64,000 nt of DNA from Desulforhabdus amnigena (GTDB taxonomy: Bacteria > Desulfobacterota > Syntrophobacteria > Syntrophobacterales > Syntrophobacteraceae), in contig NZ_BSDR01000001.1 in assembly GCF_027925305.1 (NCBI RefSeq), positions 3,065,001-3,129,000 of the forward strand. The letters are read 5' to 3'. The notes under the pieces are model-generated. The model saw nothing but the letters and a program-made list of their open reading frames with translations. It did not search any database and had not been told where the DNA came from. This document shows, piece after piece, positions 27,181 to 37,423 of this stretch; within the stretch, counting starts at the first letter, position 1, and every line of letters begins with the position of its first letter. A program made the position numbers and the translations under genes.

Positions 27181-27237
27181 AATCATAAAATAAAATTGGT
27201 CGGGTAGTCCGCGTCGGCTATCTCGGAATACCCGGCC

Positions 27238-28389
27238 TCATGTCCCTGAAGTTCTTTCGGGGAAGGGAATATAACGCTCCGGTTTATAACCTCCAAGAAC
27301 TCCCTTGGGGGAGAGGACCACTTGCCACAACTGGTTCATTCTCGCCCTGAAGGACGCGGCGCAGGAGAGCAGATAGTATTTCCACATGCGGTAGAATCGT
27401 TCGTCATAATCTTTTTTGAGGATCTCCCAGCTCTCATGGAAGTTCCGGAACCAGTGCATGAGCGTCTTGTCATAATCGGCGCCAAAGCTGTGCCAATCTT
27501 CCAGTACAAATATCCCTTCTACGGCCGAGCATATCTGCTTTGCAGAGGGCAGCATGGAATGGGGGAAAATATAACGGTCTATCCAGGGGTCGGTATTCGT
27601 GACAGATTCGTTTCCGCCGATCGTATGGAGTAAAAAGAGCCCATCTTCTTTCAAACATTTTCTGGCGACATGCATCAAAGTAGGATAGTTCTTGTATCCG
27701 ACATGTTCAAACATGCCGATGGATACAATGCGGTCGAAGGTACCGTCAATGCTTCGATAATCCTGCAAACGGATATCGACGGGAAGGCTACGACACAATT
27801 CTTTTGCATATTCCGCCTGCTGCTTCGAAACAGTGATGCCCACAACTTTGACATGGTATTTTTCAGCGGCAAATTTTGCGGTGCCACCCCAGCCACAACC
27901 GATATCCAGCACCTCCATTCCCGGTTGCAGATCCAGCTTCCGGCACACAAGATCCAACTTGGATATCTGCGCTTCCTCAAGAGTGGATGCCGTCTCCCAA
28001 TAGCCGCAGCTGTAGATCATGAGATCGTCGAGCATGCACCGGTAAAGGTTGTTGCCAATGTCGTAATGGTGTTGAACGTCCCTGCAGTTGCGTGACGGCT
28101 TCTGGAGGTTCAACAAGCGGGCTTTCAGCATGTCTGCATAATAGGTTTTGAGCTTGACTTTCTTGTCCAATTCAGACCGCAGAATCCTGAAAAAGAATTC
28201 ATCGAGCCTGGAGCAATCCCACCAGCCGTCCATATAGGATTCTCCCAGAGCCAGCGACCCTCCCTGAAACAACCTCGGATAGAATTCATCATTGTGGATC
28301 TGTATGTCCCAAGGCCGGTTCCCCCCGATTTCAATATCGACTGAGGTTAACAGTTCTTGAATCTTTTTGCGGAAATTCTCCCGAAACAT
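27238..28389 (-). CDS. cfa: Cyclopropane-fatty-acyl-phospholipid synthase
   Basis: 383 residues. ATG at 28387-28389 has GGAGGAG 8 bp upstream, so longer readings to 28473 are not needed. The C-terminal two thirds form the SAM-dependent enzyme: HHYDIGNNLYRCMLDDLMIY, SCGYW, SAM loop VLDIGCGWGG (~residue 160), and GMFEHVGYKNY with the catalytic glutamate. It adds a methylene bridge to unsaturated acyl chains of membrane phospholipids, typically in stationary phase or under acid stress. The N-terminal ~90 residues are the usual helical domain. It is convergent with usp. Confidence 0.95.
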   Translation of the reverse strand: MFRENFRKKIQELLTSVDIEIGGNRPWDIQIHNDEFYPRLFQGGSLALGESYMDGWWDCSRLDEFFFRILRSELDKKVKLKTYYADMLKARLLNLQKPSRNCRDVQHHYDIGNNLYRCMLDDLMIYSCGYWETASTLEEAQISKLDLVCRKLDLQPGMEVLDIGCGWGGTAKFAAEKYHVKVVGITVSKQQAEYAKELCRSLPVDIRLQDYRSIDGTFDRIVSIGMFEHVGYKNYPTLMHVARKCLKEDGLFLLHTIGGNESVTNTDPWIDRYIFPHSMLPSAKQICSAVEGIFVLEDWHSFGADYDKTLMHWFRNFHESWEILKKDYDERFYRMWKYYLLSCAASFRARMNQLWQVVLSPKGVLGGYKPERYIPFPERTSGT

Positions 28390-28650
28390 GGTCTCTACTC
28401 CTCCACAGAAAAAACCGACGATTCCGATAAACCTTGAAATCATGAGGCGGCAGGAGCAGCGATGATATGTCATTTAAAGGTAAAAACCTTCGCGAATAAT
28501 CTTCCATGGCATGCTGAACTTCATTCCGCTCCACCAGCCTCGAAATCATCTGGTGCATCAGACGGGGCACTCAAACATTCACGCCCATGAAATGGCCCTG
28601 GCCGTGTCTGCCGCTCGATCTTCTTCCCGGCCGGATTTCCGTTGGATCTG

Positions 28651-29436
28651 TCATTCTTTCTCCGGAACCGGCCCTTCGGGTGGGGTATAAGGAATTCCCT
28701 CCTCCAGGGATTCGAACACATCCTCACTGTAGTCACGGCCTACGGATGCCGGAGGCTCCGCCTCAAGGGGGGGCGGCACCACCTTACCGGGTGTTCGGTC
28801 CTCTCGCTCCCAGGCTATTTCGTCTGTCCCGATGAGATCGACAACCGACGTGAGGCCCATAACGTCGGTCAGAATCTGCAACAGGATCTGGTGTTCGACT
28901 TCGTCGGGGAGAAGCCCTTCCAGATAGACCATTCCCCGCCGACATGAAATTTCCAACTCGTCCAGTTCGACTCTTCCATCGTTGCGGAGATGTTCTATGA
29001 TGAGCAATTCCAGTTCTTCATCGCTCATGTTCCGGTATTCCTCGGGTAAGGCTGCGCAGGGTATGAGTTCGTGAGGGCGACGCAGTCTCTTTTGCTTTTT
29101 CTCGAACCGTCGGGCGCATGCAACGCACAAACGCGTCTCGGGAATCGCCTTCAGGCGTCCATAAGAGATGAGCGCTTCACATTCCTCGCATATGCCGTAG
29201 GAACCCGCAGCCATCTTGCAAAGCGCCAGATCGATGGCTTCGATTTCCTCCTTTGTCCGTTCGTCCAGGCGATCATACAGGGTGGTGATGTCAGTTTTTT
29301 GAGCTTCTTCCTCGAGTTCGATGTCGCGCTCGCCCAAGGCCTGCCAGTCCGCTTCAAACTGATGAAGTCGCGTGAAAACCTCTCTTCGACGCTGGAGAAG
29401 TAGGGTCCGGAGGTGTGTCAAATCTTGTTCCGTCAT
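28651..29436 (-). CDS. DksA/TraR-type zinc-finger protein with C-terminal BON domain
   Basis: 261 residues. Residues 1-125 look like DksA/TraR: a coiled-coil start (DLTHLRTLLLQRRREVFTRL) and a C4 zinc finger (CEEC near 75, CVAC near 98) with RLKAIPETRLC. Residues ~135-205 form a BON-like lipid/membrane-associated fold (NDGRVELDELEISCRRGMVY, LEGLLPDEVEHQILLQIL). The last 50 residues are proline- and acid-rich. A DksA finger joined to a BON domain is unusual; the coiled-coil tip lacks an obvious DxxDxA, so it may not bind RNA polymerase like DksA. Role unknown, perhaps stress-related given its neighbours. Confidence 0.8.
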   Translation of the reverse strand: MTEQDLTHLRTLLLQRRREVFTRLHQFEADWQALGERDIELEEEAQKTDITTLYDRLDERTKEEIEAIDLALCKMAAGSYGICEECEALISYGRLKAIPETRLCVACARRFEKKQKRLRRPHELIPCAALPEEYRNMSDEELELLIIEHLRNDGRVELDELEISCRRGMVYLEGLLPDEVEHQILLQILTDVMGLTSVVDLIGTDEIAWEREDRTPGKVVPPPLEAEPPASVGRDYSEDVFESLEEGIPYTPPEGPVPEKE

Positions 29437-29833
29437 GATGGCTCTCCCCCCATGAGAATAAGTTCAGCTGCTCGCTCACAGGACAGCTTTTCCCATATTT
29501 TCAAGGATCTTTATTATCCACAATCCTGCGCGCTGTTTCCTCCGGTAACTCTCTTCACCCCCCATAGCTAGTTCCCGCCGCAGCGCAACGCTCCCTCCTT
29601 CCCTCAGGTACCGGATCTTCAAAGCGCCCTGCCCGGGCAAATCTCACGAAAGGGATGAGATCGGATTCCTCATCCCTTCTTATCCAGCACGGTTGATGGG
29701 GTCAGCACTTACAACCTATCCGGCCCCCCTGTGGACTTTGCCCCCCTTGGTCCCCCCTCGAGGGGGGAATTGAAGGGGGGTGTCCGCTGCCGAGGAAGGT
29801 TTTCGGATAGGCTTTTACAACAAGTCAGGATCC
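29437..29833. other. Intergenic region containing one MITE
   Basis: Apart from the MITE at 29712-29814, I see only the 5' leader of the DksA-BON gene and low-information sequence. Confidence 0.5.
29712..29814. repeat. MITE copy (GAGCCTATCC family), TTA target duplication
   Basis: Flanked by TTA at 29709-29711 and 29815-29817. Ends CAACCTATCC and GGATAGGCTT, core CCCCTCGAGGGG. It ends 20 bp from the stop codon of the Hsp20 gene and so lies in its 3' flank. Confidence 0.85.
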
Positions 29834-30280
29834 TCATTTGACCGTGATTTTGATCTCCTTCGACTTGGCCTCTTCCGTTTTGGGCAACACTACGGTCAGT
29901 ATTCCCTTCTCGAAAGTTGCCTCGATTTTTTCCATTTGAACGGTGGACGGCAGTCGGAAAGAACGTTGAAAGGATCCGGAATACCTCTCGATGGAATGGA
30001 AATGCTCGCCCTTTTTCTCCGCCTCCTTTGTCTTCTCCCCTTTTATGGTGAGACGATCCCCCACGAGGCTGACGTCGATATCCTTGGCCTCAAGACCAGG
30101 CAGCTCGGCTTTCACGTAAATGCATTCGTCCGTTTCGGATATATCGACCGCGGGACTCCATTCCTGAGAAAAAAGAGAGGGGAACCGGCTCTCACCGAAG
30201 AACCTGTTCAAAAGATTGTCCATTTCCTTGCGCAACGAAGTCAATTCTTTTTGAGGGCTCCAAGGTATAAGGTCCATCAT
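29834..30280 (-). CDS. Small heat-shock protein (Hsp20 family)
   Basis: 148 residues. ATG at 30278-30280 has GAGGAG 5 bp upstream. The alpha-crystallin domain covers ~45-135: PAVDISETDECIYVKAELPG, LTIKGEKTKEAEKKG, ERYSGSFQRSFRLPSTV and the hallmark EATFEKGILTVVLPK. The short N-terminal arm (MDLIPWSPQKELTSLRKEMD) fits class A bacterial Hsp20. It is an ATP-independent holdase chaperone in the cytoplasm. Longer readings to 30427 run into sequence next to a MITE-like repeat and lack a ribosome site. Confidence 0.95.
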   Translation of the reverse strand: MMDLIPWSPQKELTSLRKEMDNLLNRFFGESRFPSLFSQEWSPAVDISETDECIYVKAELPGLEAKDIDVSLVGDRLTIKGEKTKEAEKKGEHFHSIERYSGSFQRSFRLPSTVQMEKIEATFEKGILTVVLPKTEEAKSKEIKITVK

Positions 30281-30362
30281 GTGATCTCCTCTTTTTGCTC
30301 TTTTCCGTGGAAAAGGCCTCCATAGATTCTTCCTTTTCTGGTGGATGCAGGAATGCTCCTCA

Positions 30363-30470
30363 GAGCCTATCCACCGACGCAGGCTCCGTTCGTGCTGAGC
30401 GAAAGTGTGAACGGGATTCGTCCGCACTTCGATATCTCAGGGCGAACGGAGAAAATTTTGGGATAGGCTT
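30363..30470. repeat. MITE-like repeat with the same ends but a different interior
   Basis: Starts GAGCCTATCC and ends GGATAGGCTT like the common family. The middle differs: TTCGTGCTGAGCGAAAGTG and CGATATCTCAGGGCGAACGG form an imperfect inverted structure instead of the C/G-tract core. Flanks are TCA and TTA, so the target duplication is imperfect. Confidence 0.6.
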
Positions 30471-30907
30471 TTAGAACCTGCTCTACGCGCCCTCACCTCA
30501 ACCCTATCCCCAATGGGGCTGGGAAGATTTTTTTTACGGGCGGACCAGATGGATGGGAACCTTCCCGGGGAAAAGAGCTGGTGGATTGATTTGATGCAGC
30601 AAATTGCATCGGTCCTCTTGACGACGATCAAAATACTATTATGCCCCATAAAGCCATAACTCTCCCGAGGCCAAAAGGATGCTTTAAGTCAGTACGATCT
30701 ATAAGGAACAAATGACGATTGTATTTATTTTCTTGTGATTATACTAAATATTTAAGCTTTGTGAGTCAATAAGCTATCATTCGCCATACGTGAAGATGTC
30801 AATCCATAACCTATGGTTTTCTGGATTCCCGCCCAAAACATGTGGGGATGACGAAAGGCAGCCCGCAACGTCATTCCCTCGAAGGCTGGAATCCAGACCT
30901 TGAGCCT
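30471..30907. other. Intergenic region, no gene seen
   Basis: AT-rich between 30600 and 30790. A GGATTCC...GGAATCC type imperfect palindrome spans about 30825-30900, next to the 3' end of the SMI1-DUF1269 gene. Nothing else recognised. Confidence 0.45.
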
Positions 30908-31840
30908 TCACTGTTTCTTCTCGATGCCTTCCGCCGTTCCATCGAGATATGCCTGTATGAGAGCCTCCCTTTCCCTGCTCACCGAGTTCATCAGCACCTT
31001 GCCTCCGAAGCCGAAGCACTCCTCTGCCACCCGCTCCGGGTCGGCCCTTCTCACCAGAGTGAACAGGGCAGAGCTTCCGGGCTTGAATTCTTCAGAAAGA
31101 TCTTTCATGAACTGGTCGTCGACTCCCACATCCGTTAGAGAAGCGGACACCGCCCCTGTGACTGCACCCAAAACAGCCCCGATCAAAGGGCTGAGAAGGA
31201 TGCTGCCAACGATGAGCCCCGTGATACTCCCCGCAAATCCTCCCTTCCTTGCCGGCCTGTGCATCTGATGGTACCTGACCCTACCGTCAGCTTCCTTGAC
31301 AACAACTACAGCATCCTCCAGATCGATGAATCCGCTGCGCTGGAGCTTCAGGAGCTTGAGACGCGCTTCCTCGGCTTTCAGTTCGTCATCGAAAACGATG
31401 ACGGTAAGGTTGCTCGTATATTTCTCCCTGAGCCTCGCCCTGAAAAGTTCCGGTCCGACCCACTCCTCAAAGCTTGCTGCAAGCCTGTTTGTCGCACCGA
31501 AAGAATCCACCGCGAGGATGCTTCCGTCTCGCGTGTTCAGCATGAGGTATTCGTCGATTTCTTCATAGGCCTTATTGACGATGATGGTCTTGACGCCGAC
31601 ATAGCCGATCACCACGTTCTCCATTGAGAATTTGGGTATCGATGAGCGAAAAGCGAGAGTGGTCCCAATCACGAAATCAGGGGAACCCAATCCGCCAAGC
31701 CAGCTCTTTTTGTGGATGGGATCTTCCGACAGCCTTTTTCCATAGTTTTCCATGAAGCCGGCATACTCTTCAGGAAGCCTGACCCCCAACCTCTTTGAAG
31801 CATAGTCCGCAAAATGTCCCATTTCAATAATCCTTTCCAT
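30908..31840 (-). CDS. SMI1/KNR4-like domain fused to DUF1269 membrane domain
   Basis: 310 residues, start at 31840 or at the in-frame ATG 31822, which has a better AAAGG site. Residues ~8-130 fit the SMI1/KNR4 (SUKH) fold: RLGVRLPEEYAGFMENYGKR and later DEYLMLNTRDGSILAVDSFG. Residues ~145-295 match DUF1269: LTVIVFDDELKAEEARLKLL, DAVVVVKEADGRVRYHQ, and a Gly-rich hydrophobic stretch GGFAGSITGLIVGSILLSPL typical of one membrane hairpin. SUKH folds often serve as immunity proteins in polymorphic toxin systems, so an immunity-like membrane protein is one reading. No toxin lies nearby. Function unknown. Confidence 0.75.
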   Translation of the reverse strand: MERIIEMGHFADYASKRLGVRLPEEYAGFMENYGKRLSEDPIHKKSWLGGLGSPDFVIGTTLAFRSSIPKFSMENVVIGYVGVKTIIVNKAYEEIDEYLMLNTRDGSILAVDSFGATNRLAASFEEWVGPELFRARLREKYTSNLTVIVFDDELKAEEARLKLLKLQRSGFIDLEDAVVVVKEADGRVRYHQMHRPARKGGFAGSITGLIVGSILLSPLIGAVLGAVTGAVSASLTDVGVDDQFMKDLSEEFKPGSSALFTLVRRADPERVAEECFGFGGKVLMNSVSREREALIQAYLDGTAEGIEKKQ

Positions 31841-32315
31841 TGGCTGGACTCGGTTTCATGGTGAGTGAGAGCCGGAATCGCTCCAGCATCACCATCCCTG
31901 AGAGAGTTGAGGCACTCCCACCTATCTTCCATCTCCATGTCTCGACTTCAAGGAAATATTTGTTTGTCGGAGCGGTACGCGGACACCGGCATCAAAGCAG
32001 CCACTTCACTGTTGAGGATTTCTTTTTCAAAAAACCTGAAGAAGAATGCTATCGTATCGAGGATTTGAAAATTTTTTATAACAATAGCCCATTCACGGGT
32101 TGTATTTCAACCGAGTTTTCATCATAACGACTCCAAAAATTTTTCAGTTTTCCTCAGTGAACACGATGCCCTGGGGTAATCGCCCATAGATTCTTGACAA
32201 GTTTTCTCCGAGATTTTAGTTTTTATTCAGCTTGTTCTATCCATAAGTTACAGTAAAAGAAGCAAAAGCAGGTATAAAAACAATATGAGAGGCACTCGAT
32301 TATCTGTATGACGAG
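31841..32315. other. Divergent intergenic region before the acsA-pdh operon
   Basis: No gene seen. It carries the likely promoter of the rightward operon (32194-32222) and AT-rich sequence upstream of it. Confidence 0.5.
32194..32222 (+). promoter_or_regulatory. Candidate sigma70 promoter of the acsA-pdh operon
   Basis: TTGACA, 17-bp spacer, TAGTTT. The -35 box is perfect and the -10 box is weak. Transcription would begin near 32230, leaving a leader of about 85 bases. Confidence 0.5.
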
Positions 32316-34172
32316 ATGCTTCCGTGGACAAGCCGATTATTCCACGATCCCGCAGGAACGACGAACGAGAACCACCCAACATTTCTTTCCAACAGCCTTG
32401 TGCGAGGTGCAAACTTGCTTTGGACGCCCATTCAAAAGCAGCCTGAATCATGGACCGTACTTCCGAACCTCCTGGATTATTCCAGCACCATGGCTCATTT
32501 CTCATGGGAGGATATCCGCCGTGAATTGGAAGGCCTTCCCGGAGGCAAAGGGCTCAATATCGCTCACGAAGCGGTCGACCGCCATGCCGATGGGCCGCTC
32601 CGCGACCACGTGGCTCTGCGATGGCTCGGGAGCGAAGGCGCGACCCGTGACTTCACCTATGGTGAACTGAAAGGGCAGAGCAACCGCTTTGCCAATGTTC
32701 TCAGAGGGCTGGGAATAGGAAAGGGAGACACGGTCTCCGTTTTGGCAGACCGCATTCCAGAGCTGTACATCGCCGCTCTGGGGACTCTCAAAAACACGAG
32801 CGTCTTCTGCCCCCTCTTCTCCGCCTTCGGTCCGGAGCCCATCTATCAGCGGCTGAGCAAAGGAGACGCAAAAGTCCTGGTGACTTCACAGCGTCGATAC
32901 AGCCAGAAGGTGAGCCACCTGATGGACACTCTGCCCAAGCTGCAGCACGTGCTCCTGGTGGATGCGGAAGACCATTTGGGGAAAGGCCTACTGTCGCTTC
33001 CCCGGCTCTTGGCGGAGTCATCCGAGGTATTTTCCATCCCACCGACCGATCCCGAGGACAGTGCGTTTCTGCATTTTACGAGCGGCACTACGGGGATGCC
33101 CAAGGGTGCGATCCATGTACACAATGCCGTCCTCACCCATTACGTGACCGGCAAATATGTCATGGATTTTCACCCGGGAGACATCTTCTGGTGCACGGCC
33201 GACCCGGGATGGATCACAGGCACTTCCTATGGGATTGTTGCGCCCCTGCTCCACGGGATCACCAACATCATTGATGAAGCGGATTTCGACGCAATGCGAT
33301 GGTGTCACATCCTGGAGTCCGAGAAGGTAAGCATCTGGTACACGGCGCCCACGGCCATCCGCAGATTCATGCGGCTGAGCCTTGAACCGAGCCGGCATTA
33401 CGATCTCCGTCACCTGCGCGTCATTCACAGCGTCGGCGAACCGCTCAACCCCGAGGCGGTCGTCTGGGGCCAGAAGGCCATGGGGCTCCCCATCCATGAC
33501 AACTGGTGGCAGACCGAAACGGGCGGCATCATGATCGCCAACTTCCCCGCCATGGAAATCCGGCCCGGTTCCATGGGACGCCCCATTCCCGGCGTCGAGG
33601 CCGCCATCGTCCGGCGCATCGACAAGGATACCGTGGAAGTGATCGAAGAGCCTGAAATACAGGGAGACCTTGCACTCCGGCCGGGCTGGCCTTCCATGTT
33701 CCGGGGGTATCTGCACGACGAGGAGCGCTACAGGAAGTGCTTCGTCGGCGGATGGTATCTGACGGGAGACCTGGCGAAGCGCGACGCAGACGGCTACTTT
33801 TGGTTCGTCGGTCGCGCCGACGACATCATCAAGACATCCGGCCACATGGTGGGTCCCTTCGAAGTGGAGAGCACCCTCATGGAGCACCCCGCTGTAGCTG
33901 AAGCGGGAGTCATAGGAAAACCGGACCCTCTCATTGGAGAAATAGTAAAAGCGTTCGTCGCCCTCAAGCCAGGAATAAATCCAAGTGAGGAGCTTCGCCT
34001 GGAGCTCATCGGTTTTGCCCGCAAGAAGCTGGGTTCGGCGGTGGCGCCCAAGGAGATCGATTTTCAGCCCAACCTTCCCAAAAACAAGGCCGGCAAGATC
34101 ATGCGGCGGCTGCTCAAGGCCCGCGAACTGGGTCTGCCCGAAGGCGATCTGTCTACCCTGGAGAACAACTAA
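32316..34172 (+). CDS. acsA: Acetyl-CoA synthetase-like acyl-CoA ligase (AMP-forming)
   Basis: About 600 residues of an ANL-family ligase with the P-loop [18 protein letters not shown] (A5), [32 protein letters not shown] and the C-terminal catalytic lysine motif [11 protein letters not shown]. The closest type is the Bacillus-like AcsA (PNLLDY...[13 protein letters not shown] near the start). The start is uncertain: 32316 (ATG), GTG 32400 and ATG 32490 are all in frame; family conservation begins around PNLLDY, favouring one of the first two. It activates acetate (or a related acid) to acyl-CoA. Its stop overlaps the next ATG by one base, so it is coupled to the PDH-like genes. Confidence 0.88.
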   Translation: MLPWTSRLFHDPAGTTNENHPTFLSNSLVRGANLLWTPIQKQPESWTVLPNLLDYSSTMAHFSWEDIRRELEGLPGGKGLNIAHEAVDRHADGPLRDHVALRWLGSEGATRDFTYGELKGQSNRFANVLRGLGIGKGDTVSVLADRIPELYIAALGTLKNTSVFCPLFSAFGPEPIYQRLSKGDAKVLVTSQRRYSQKVSHLMDTLPKLQHVLLVDAEDHLGKGLLSLPRLLAESSEVFSIPPTDPEDSAFLHFTSGTTGMPKGAIHVHNAVLTHYVTGKYVMDFHPGDIFWCTADPGWITGTSYGIVAPLLHGITNIIDEADFDAMRWCHILESEKVSIWYTAPTAIRRFMRLSLEPSRHYDLRHLRVIHSVGEPLNPEAVVWGQKAMGLPIHDNWWQTETGGIMIANFPAMEIRPGSMGRPIPGVEAAIVRRIDKDTVEVIEEPEIQGDLALRPGWPSMFRGYLHDEERYRKCFVGGWYLTGDLAKRDADGYFWFVGRADDIIKTSGHMVGPFEVESTLMEHPAVAEAGVIGKPDPLIGEIVKAFVALKPGINPSEELRLELIGFARKKLGSAVAPKEIDFQPNLPKNKAGKIMRRLLKARELGLPEGDLSTLENN

Positions 34173-35179
34173 TGAAAACGAAAACCACCAAAAAAACAAA
34201 GGCCGCAGTTGTGGACCGTGACCATGCATTGCACCTGCTGCGCTCTATGATTCGCATCCGGCGCCTGGAGGAGAAGTGCGCCGAACTCTACAGCGCCATG
34301 AAGATACGGGGTTTTTTACACCTTTATGACGGTGAGGAGGCAGTGGCCGTCGGGGTCCTGGAAGCACTGACTCTGGACGATGCCGTTGTGGCCACCTACC
34401 GGGAGCACGGCCATGCGCTGATAAGAGGCCTTTCGGCGGGCTGTATTCTGGCGGAGATGTACGGAAAACAGGAAGGCTGCAGCCGCGGTCGAGGCGGTTC
34501 CATGCATCTTTTCGACGCCAAGACTCGGCTTTACGGAGGCAATGCCATCGTTGGCGGCGGTCTTCCCATCGCCGTCGGGCTGGCACTGGCGGACAAGATG
34601 CAGAAAAGGCCGCACGTCACGTGCTGCTTTTTCGGAGACGGAGCCGTCGCCGAAGGGGAATTCCATGAAAGCATGAACCTGGCCTCCCTGTGGAAACTGC
34701 CGGTCCTTTTTATCTGCGAAAACAACCTTTACGCCATGGGGACAGCGCTGAAATACACACAGGCCGTCAGGGATCTCGCCCGCAAGGCTGCAAGCTATGA
34801 CGTGGCTTCCGCCGCTGTAGACGGGATGGATGTTCTGGCGGTCGAGGCGGCTGCAAAAAAAGCGGTGGAGGCCGTTCGCTCCGGCGAGGGACCTCATTTC
34901 CTGGAATGTCTCACCTATCGTTTTCGGGCTCATTCCATGTTCGACCCGGAGCTCTATCGGTCCAAAGCGGAGGTTGAAGAGTGGAAAAAGCGCTGCCCCA
35001 TCGAGACGTTCATTCAGAGGCTCAAAAGTGAAGGGCTCATGAGCGATGCGGACCTGGAGGAAATCGAGCGCGACATCGCTCGGGAAATCAACGAAGCAGT
35101 CGCCTTCGCCGAGGCTTGCACCTGGGAGCCCCTCGAAGACCTGACCCGCTTCGTCTATTCGGAACGGAGGATACCATGA
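34172..35179 (+). CDS. pdhA: Pyruvate/acetoin dehydrogenase E1 component, alpha subunit
   Basis: 335 residues; the ATG overlaps the TAA of the ligase gene. Thiamine-diphosphate-dependent E1 alpha: [20 protein letters not shown], the catalytic HGHALIRG loop, [10 protein letters not shown], the ThDP/Mg motif [20 protein letters not shown] (GDG...N) and [13 protein letters not shown] with the phosphorylation-loop-like region. It decarboxylates a 2-oxo acid (pyruvate or acetoin) and passes the acetyl/hydroxyethyl unit to lipoyl-E2. The ATGA overlap with the beta subunit gene indicates coupled translation. Confidence 0.93.
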   Translation: MKTKTTKKTKAAVVDRDHALHLLRSMIRIRRLEEKCAELYSAMKIRGFLHLYDGEEAVAVGVLEALTLDDAVVATYREHGHALIRGLSAGCILAEMYGKQEGCSRGRGGSMHLFDAKTRLYGGNAIVGGGLPIAVGLALADKMQKRPHVTCCFFGDGAVAEGEFHESMNLASLWKLPVLFICENNLYAMGTALKYTQAVRDLARKAASYDVASAAVDGMDVLAVEAAAKKAVEAVRSGEGPHFLECLTYRFRAHSMFDPELYRSKAEVEEWKKRCPIETFIQRLKSEGLMSDADLEEIERDIAREINEAVAFAEACTWEPLEDLTRFVYSERRIP

Positions 35180-36180
35180 GCAACGGCGTTGAGAGCATGC
35201 AGAAGCTCACTTACCGGGAGGCTGTGCGCGAAGCCATCCGGGAGGCCATGCGAAAAGACGAGAGGGTTTTCCTCATGGGGGAGGATGTCGGCCGATACGG
35301 GGGGTGCTTCGCCGTGAGCAAGGGGTTGCTCGAGGAGTTCGGTCCGGAGAGGATCATCGATACCCCTCTTTCGGAATCCGGGTTCACGGGAGCGGGCATC
35401 GGCGCCGCCCTCGGCGGGATGCGGCCCATCGTGGAGATCATGACGGTCAACTTCAGCCTTCTGGCTGCCGATCAGATTGTCAACAACGCCGCCGTTTATC
35501 TCCACATGTCCGGAGGGCTCTTCAATGTGCCCATCGTCATCCGGATGGCGACGGGAGGCGGCCGGCAGGTGGCGGCTCAGCACTCCCGCAGCCTTGAAGG
35601 CTGGTATGCCCACATCCCCGGAATAAAAGTGCTGAGTCCCGCAACGGTCGAGGACGCACGGGGCATGCTCTGGACCGCCCTGGAAGATCCGGACCCGGTG
35701 CTCATCTTCGAGAACAGCGGACTTTACAACATGGAAGGCATGCTTCCCGCCGATGCCGGTCCAGTCGATATCGACAAGGCCCGTATCCGAAGAGAGGGCA
35801 AAGACATCACCATCATCAGCTACTCGGCAAGTCTCATCAAGTCCCTGGATGCTGCGGAAATCCTCTCGAAGGAAGGGATTGAAGCGGAGGTGATCGACCT
35901 GCGAACGCTGCGCCCCCTCGATGAAAAGACCTTCCTGGATTCGGTGGCCAGGACGCATCGTGCACTCATCGTGGATGAGGGATGGCGCACCGGGAGCATC
36001 TCCGCAGAGATCAGCGCACGAATCATGGAGGGCGCCTTTTACGAACTTGATGCTCCCGTGGAGCGCCTTTGTACCGTAGAAGTGCCCTTGCCGTATGCCA
36101 AGCACCTCGAGGACGCGGCCCTGCCTCAGGTGGACAAGATCGTAGACATCGTCAGGAAAATGGTGGAGACCAATGGCTGA
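35176..36180 (+). CDS. pdhB: Pyruvate/acetoin dehydrogenase E1 component, beta subunit
   Basis: 334 residues, starting at ATG 35176 (GGAGG 5 bp upstream), overlapping the alpha stop. Typical E1 beta features: [69 protein letters not shown], and the C-terminal transketolase-like [13 protein letters not shown]. It pairs with the alpha subunit at 34172 to form the ThDP site. Its last codons overlap the E2 gene (36173). Confidence 0.93.
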   Translation: MSNGVESMQKLTYREAVREAIREAMRKDERVFLMGEDVGRYGGCFAVSKGLLEEFGPERIIDTPLSESGFTGAGIGAALGGMRPIVEIMTVNFSLLAADQIVNNAAVYLHMSGGLFNVPIVIRMATGGGRQVAAQHSRSLEGWYAHIPGIKVLSPATVEDARGMLWTALEDPDPVLIFENSGLYNMEGMLPADAGPVDIDKARIRREGKDITIISYSASLIKSLDAAEILSKEGIEAEVIDLRTLRPLDEKTFLDSVARTHRALIVDEGWRTGSISAEISARIMEGAFYELDAPVERLCTVEVPLPYAKHLEDAALPQVDKIVDIVRKMVETNG

Positions 36181-37423
36181 ATTTCGCATGCCCAGCCTGG
36201 GCTCGGATATGAAGGAGGGGACACTTCTCGAGTGGCGAGTGAAGCCCGGAGACCGTGTCAAACGAAGGGATATCATTGCCGTCGTGGAGACGGATAAGGC
36301 CGCCATCGAGGTCGAAGTGTTCGAGGACGGCGTCGTTGAGGAACTTCTCGTCCAGCCGGGCCAGAAGGTTCCGGTAGGGACTGTTATGGCCATCATTCGA
36401 ACGGAAGCGGCCCCGCTCGTTGCCGCACCGGAGAAAGCCCCTATCGAGGGTGCTCCCCATGTGCCGTCCGGACTCGAAGGAGTGCTTCCGGTGAAGGAGG
36501 CCATACCCTTTCAACCGGCTCCAGCGGCCGGAGCAGAACGTATCAAAGCTTCCCCCTATGCACGCAAGCTGGCAGCCGAACGCTCCATCGACCTGAGCCT
36601 TCTGCGGGGAACAGGCCCCGAAGGTGCCATAAGTGCGGCGGATGTCGAGAGAGCTACGGTGTCAGTGAAGGCGGAGATTCCGAGAGGAGCCCCTCCAGCG
36701 CCAAGAGAAGAGGCCCCACCCGCTCCACCCACCGCGGAAAAGCCTGCTGCCAGGGATTATCAGACCACCATGCGCCGGGCCATCGCGGCGGCCATGGCCC
36801 GCTCCAACCGGGAAATTCCCCACTATTACCTCCAAACACGCATCGATATGAGCCGGACCTTGCATTGGCTGGAATCGGAAAATCTGAAGCGCTCCATCAA
36901 GGAACGGATATTGCCCGTTGTTCCCCTCATCAAAGCCGTCACGCTGGCCCTGGGGGATGTGCCGGAACTCAACGGCTACTGGCTGGATGATCGCCATCAA
37001 CCTCAGGAGGCGATCCATGTCGGTTTTGCCATTTCCTTGAGACAGGGCGGCCTGATCACACCCGCCATTCTCAATGCGGATTTGAAGAACCTGGACGAAC
37101 TCATGGAAGCGCTGCGAGACCTCATCACGCGAACTCGATCAGGACGGTTGCGCAGTTCGGAGGTTACGGACGCCACCATAAGCATTACCAGCCTGGGAGA
37201 TCTCGGAGTTGAGACGGTCTACGGGGTTATATACCCGCCCCAGGTGGCTCTGATCGGTTTTGGAAAAATCATGGAGCAACCCTGGGCAGAAAACGGGATG
37301 CTCGGGGTCCGGCCTGTTTTGACGGCCACACTCGCAGCAGACCACCGTGCAACGGACGGCCTTCGCGGCGCCCAGTTCCTCGATGCCCTCAACCGTTACC
37401 TTCAGGAACCCTCAAAACTATGA
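36173..37423 (+). CDS. pdhC: Dihydrolipoamide acyltransferase E2 component
   Basis: 416 residues. The lipoyl domain (1-80) has lipoylated Lys42 in [18 protein letters not shown] Pro/Ala-rich linker follows, then a peripheral subunit-binding domain (~125-160, [20 protein letters not shown]), a second linker, and the catalytic CAT-like domain (~195-416). The active-site motif is ADHRATDG near 388-395 (family HxxxDG). It transfers the acyl unit to CoA. The E3 (lipoamide dehydrogenase) partner is not in this window. Its stop overlaps the acyl carrier protein start by four bases. Confidence 0.93.
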   Translation: MAEFRMPSLGSDMKEGTLLEWRVKPGDRVKRRDIIAVVETDKAAIEVEVFEDGVVEELLVQPGQKVPVGTVMAIIRTEAAPLVAAPEKAPIEGAPHVPSGLEGVLPVKEAIPFQPAPAAGAERIKASPYARKLAAERSIDLSLLRGTGPEGAISAADVERATVSVKAEIPRGAPPAPREEAPPAPPTAEKPAARDYQTTMRRAIAAAMARSNREIPHYYLQTRIDMSRTLHWLESENLKRSIKERILPVVPLIKAVTLALGDVPELNGYWLDDRHQPQEAIHVGFAISLRQGGLITPAILNADLKNLDELMEALRDLITRTRSGRLRSSEVTDATISITSLGDLGVETVYGVIYPPQVALIGFGKIMEQPWAENGMLGVRPVLTATLAADHRATDGLRGAQFLDALNRYLQEPSKL

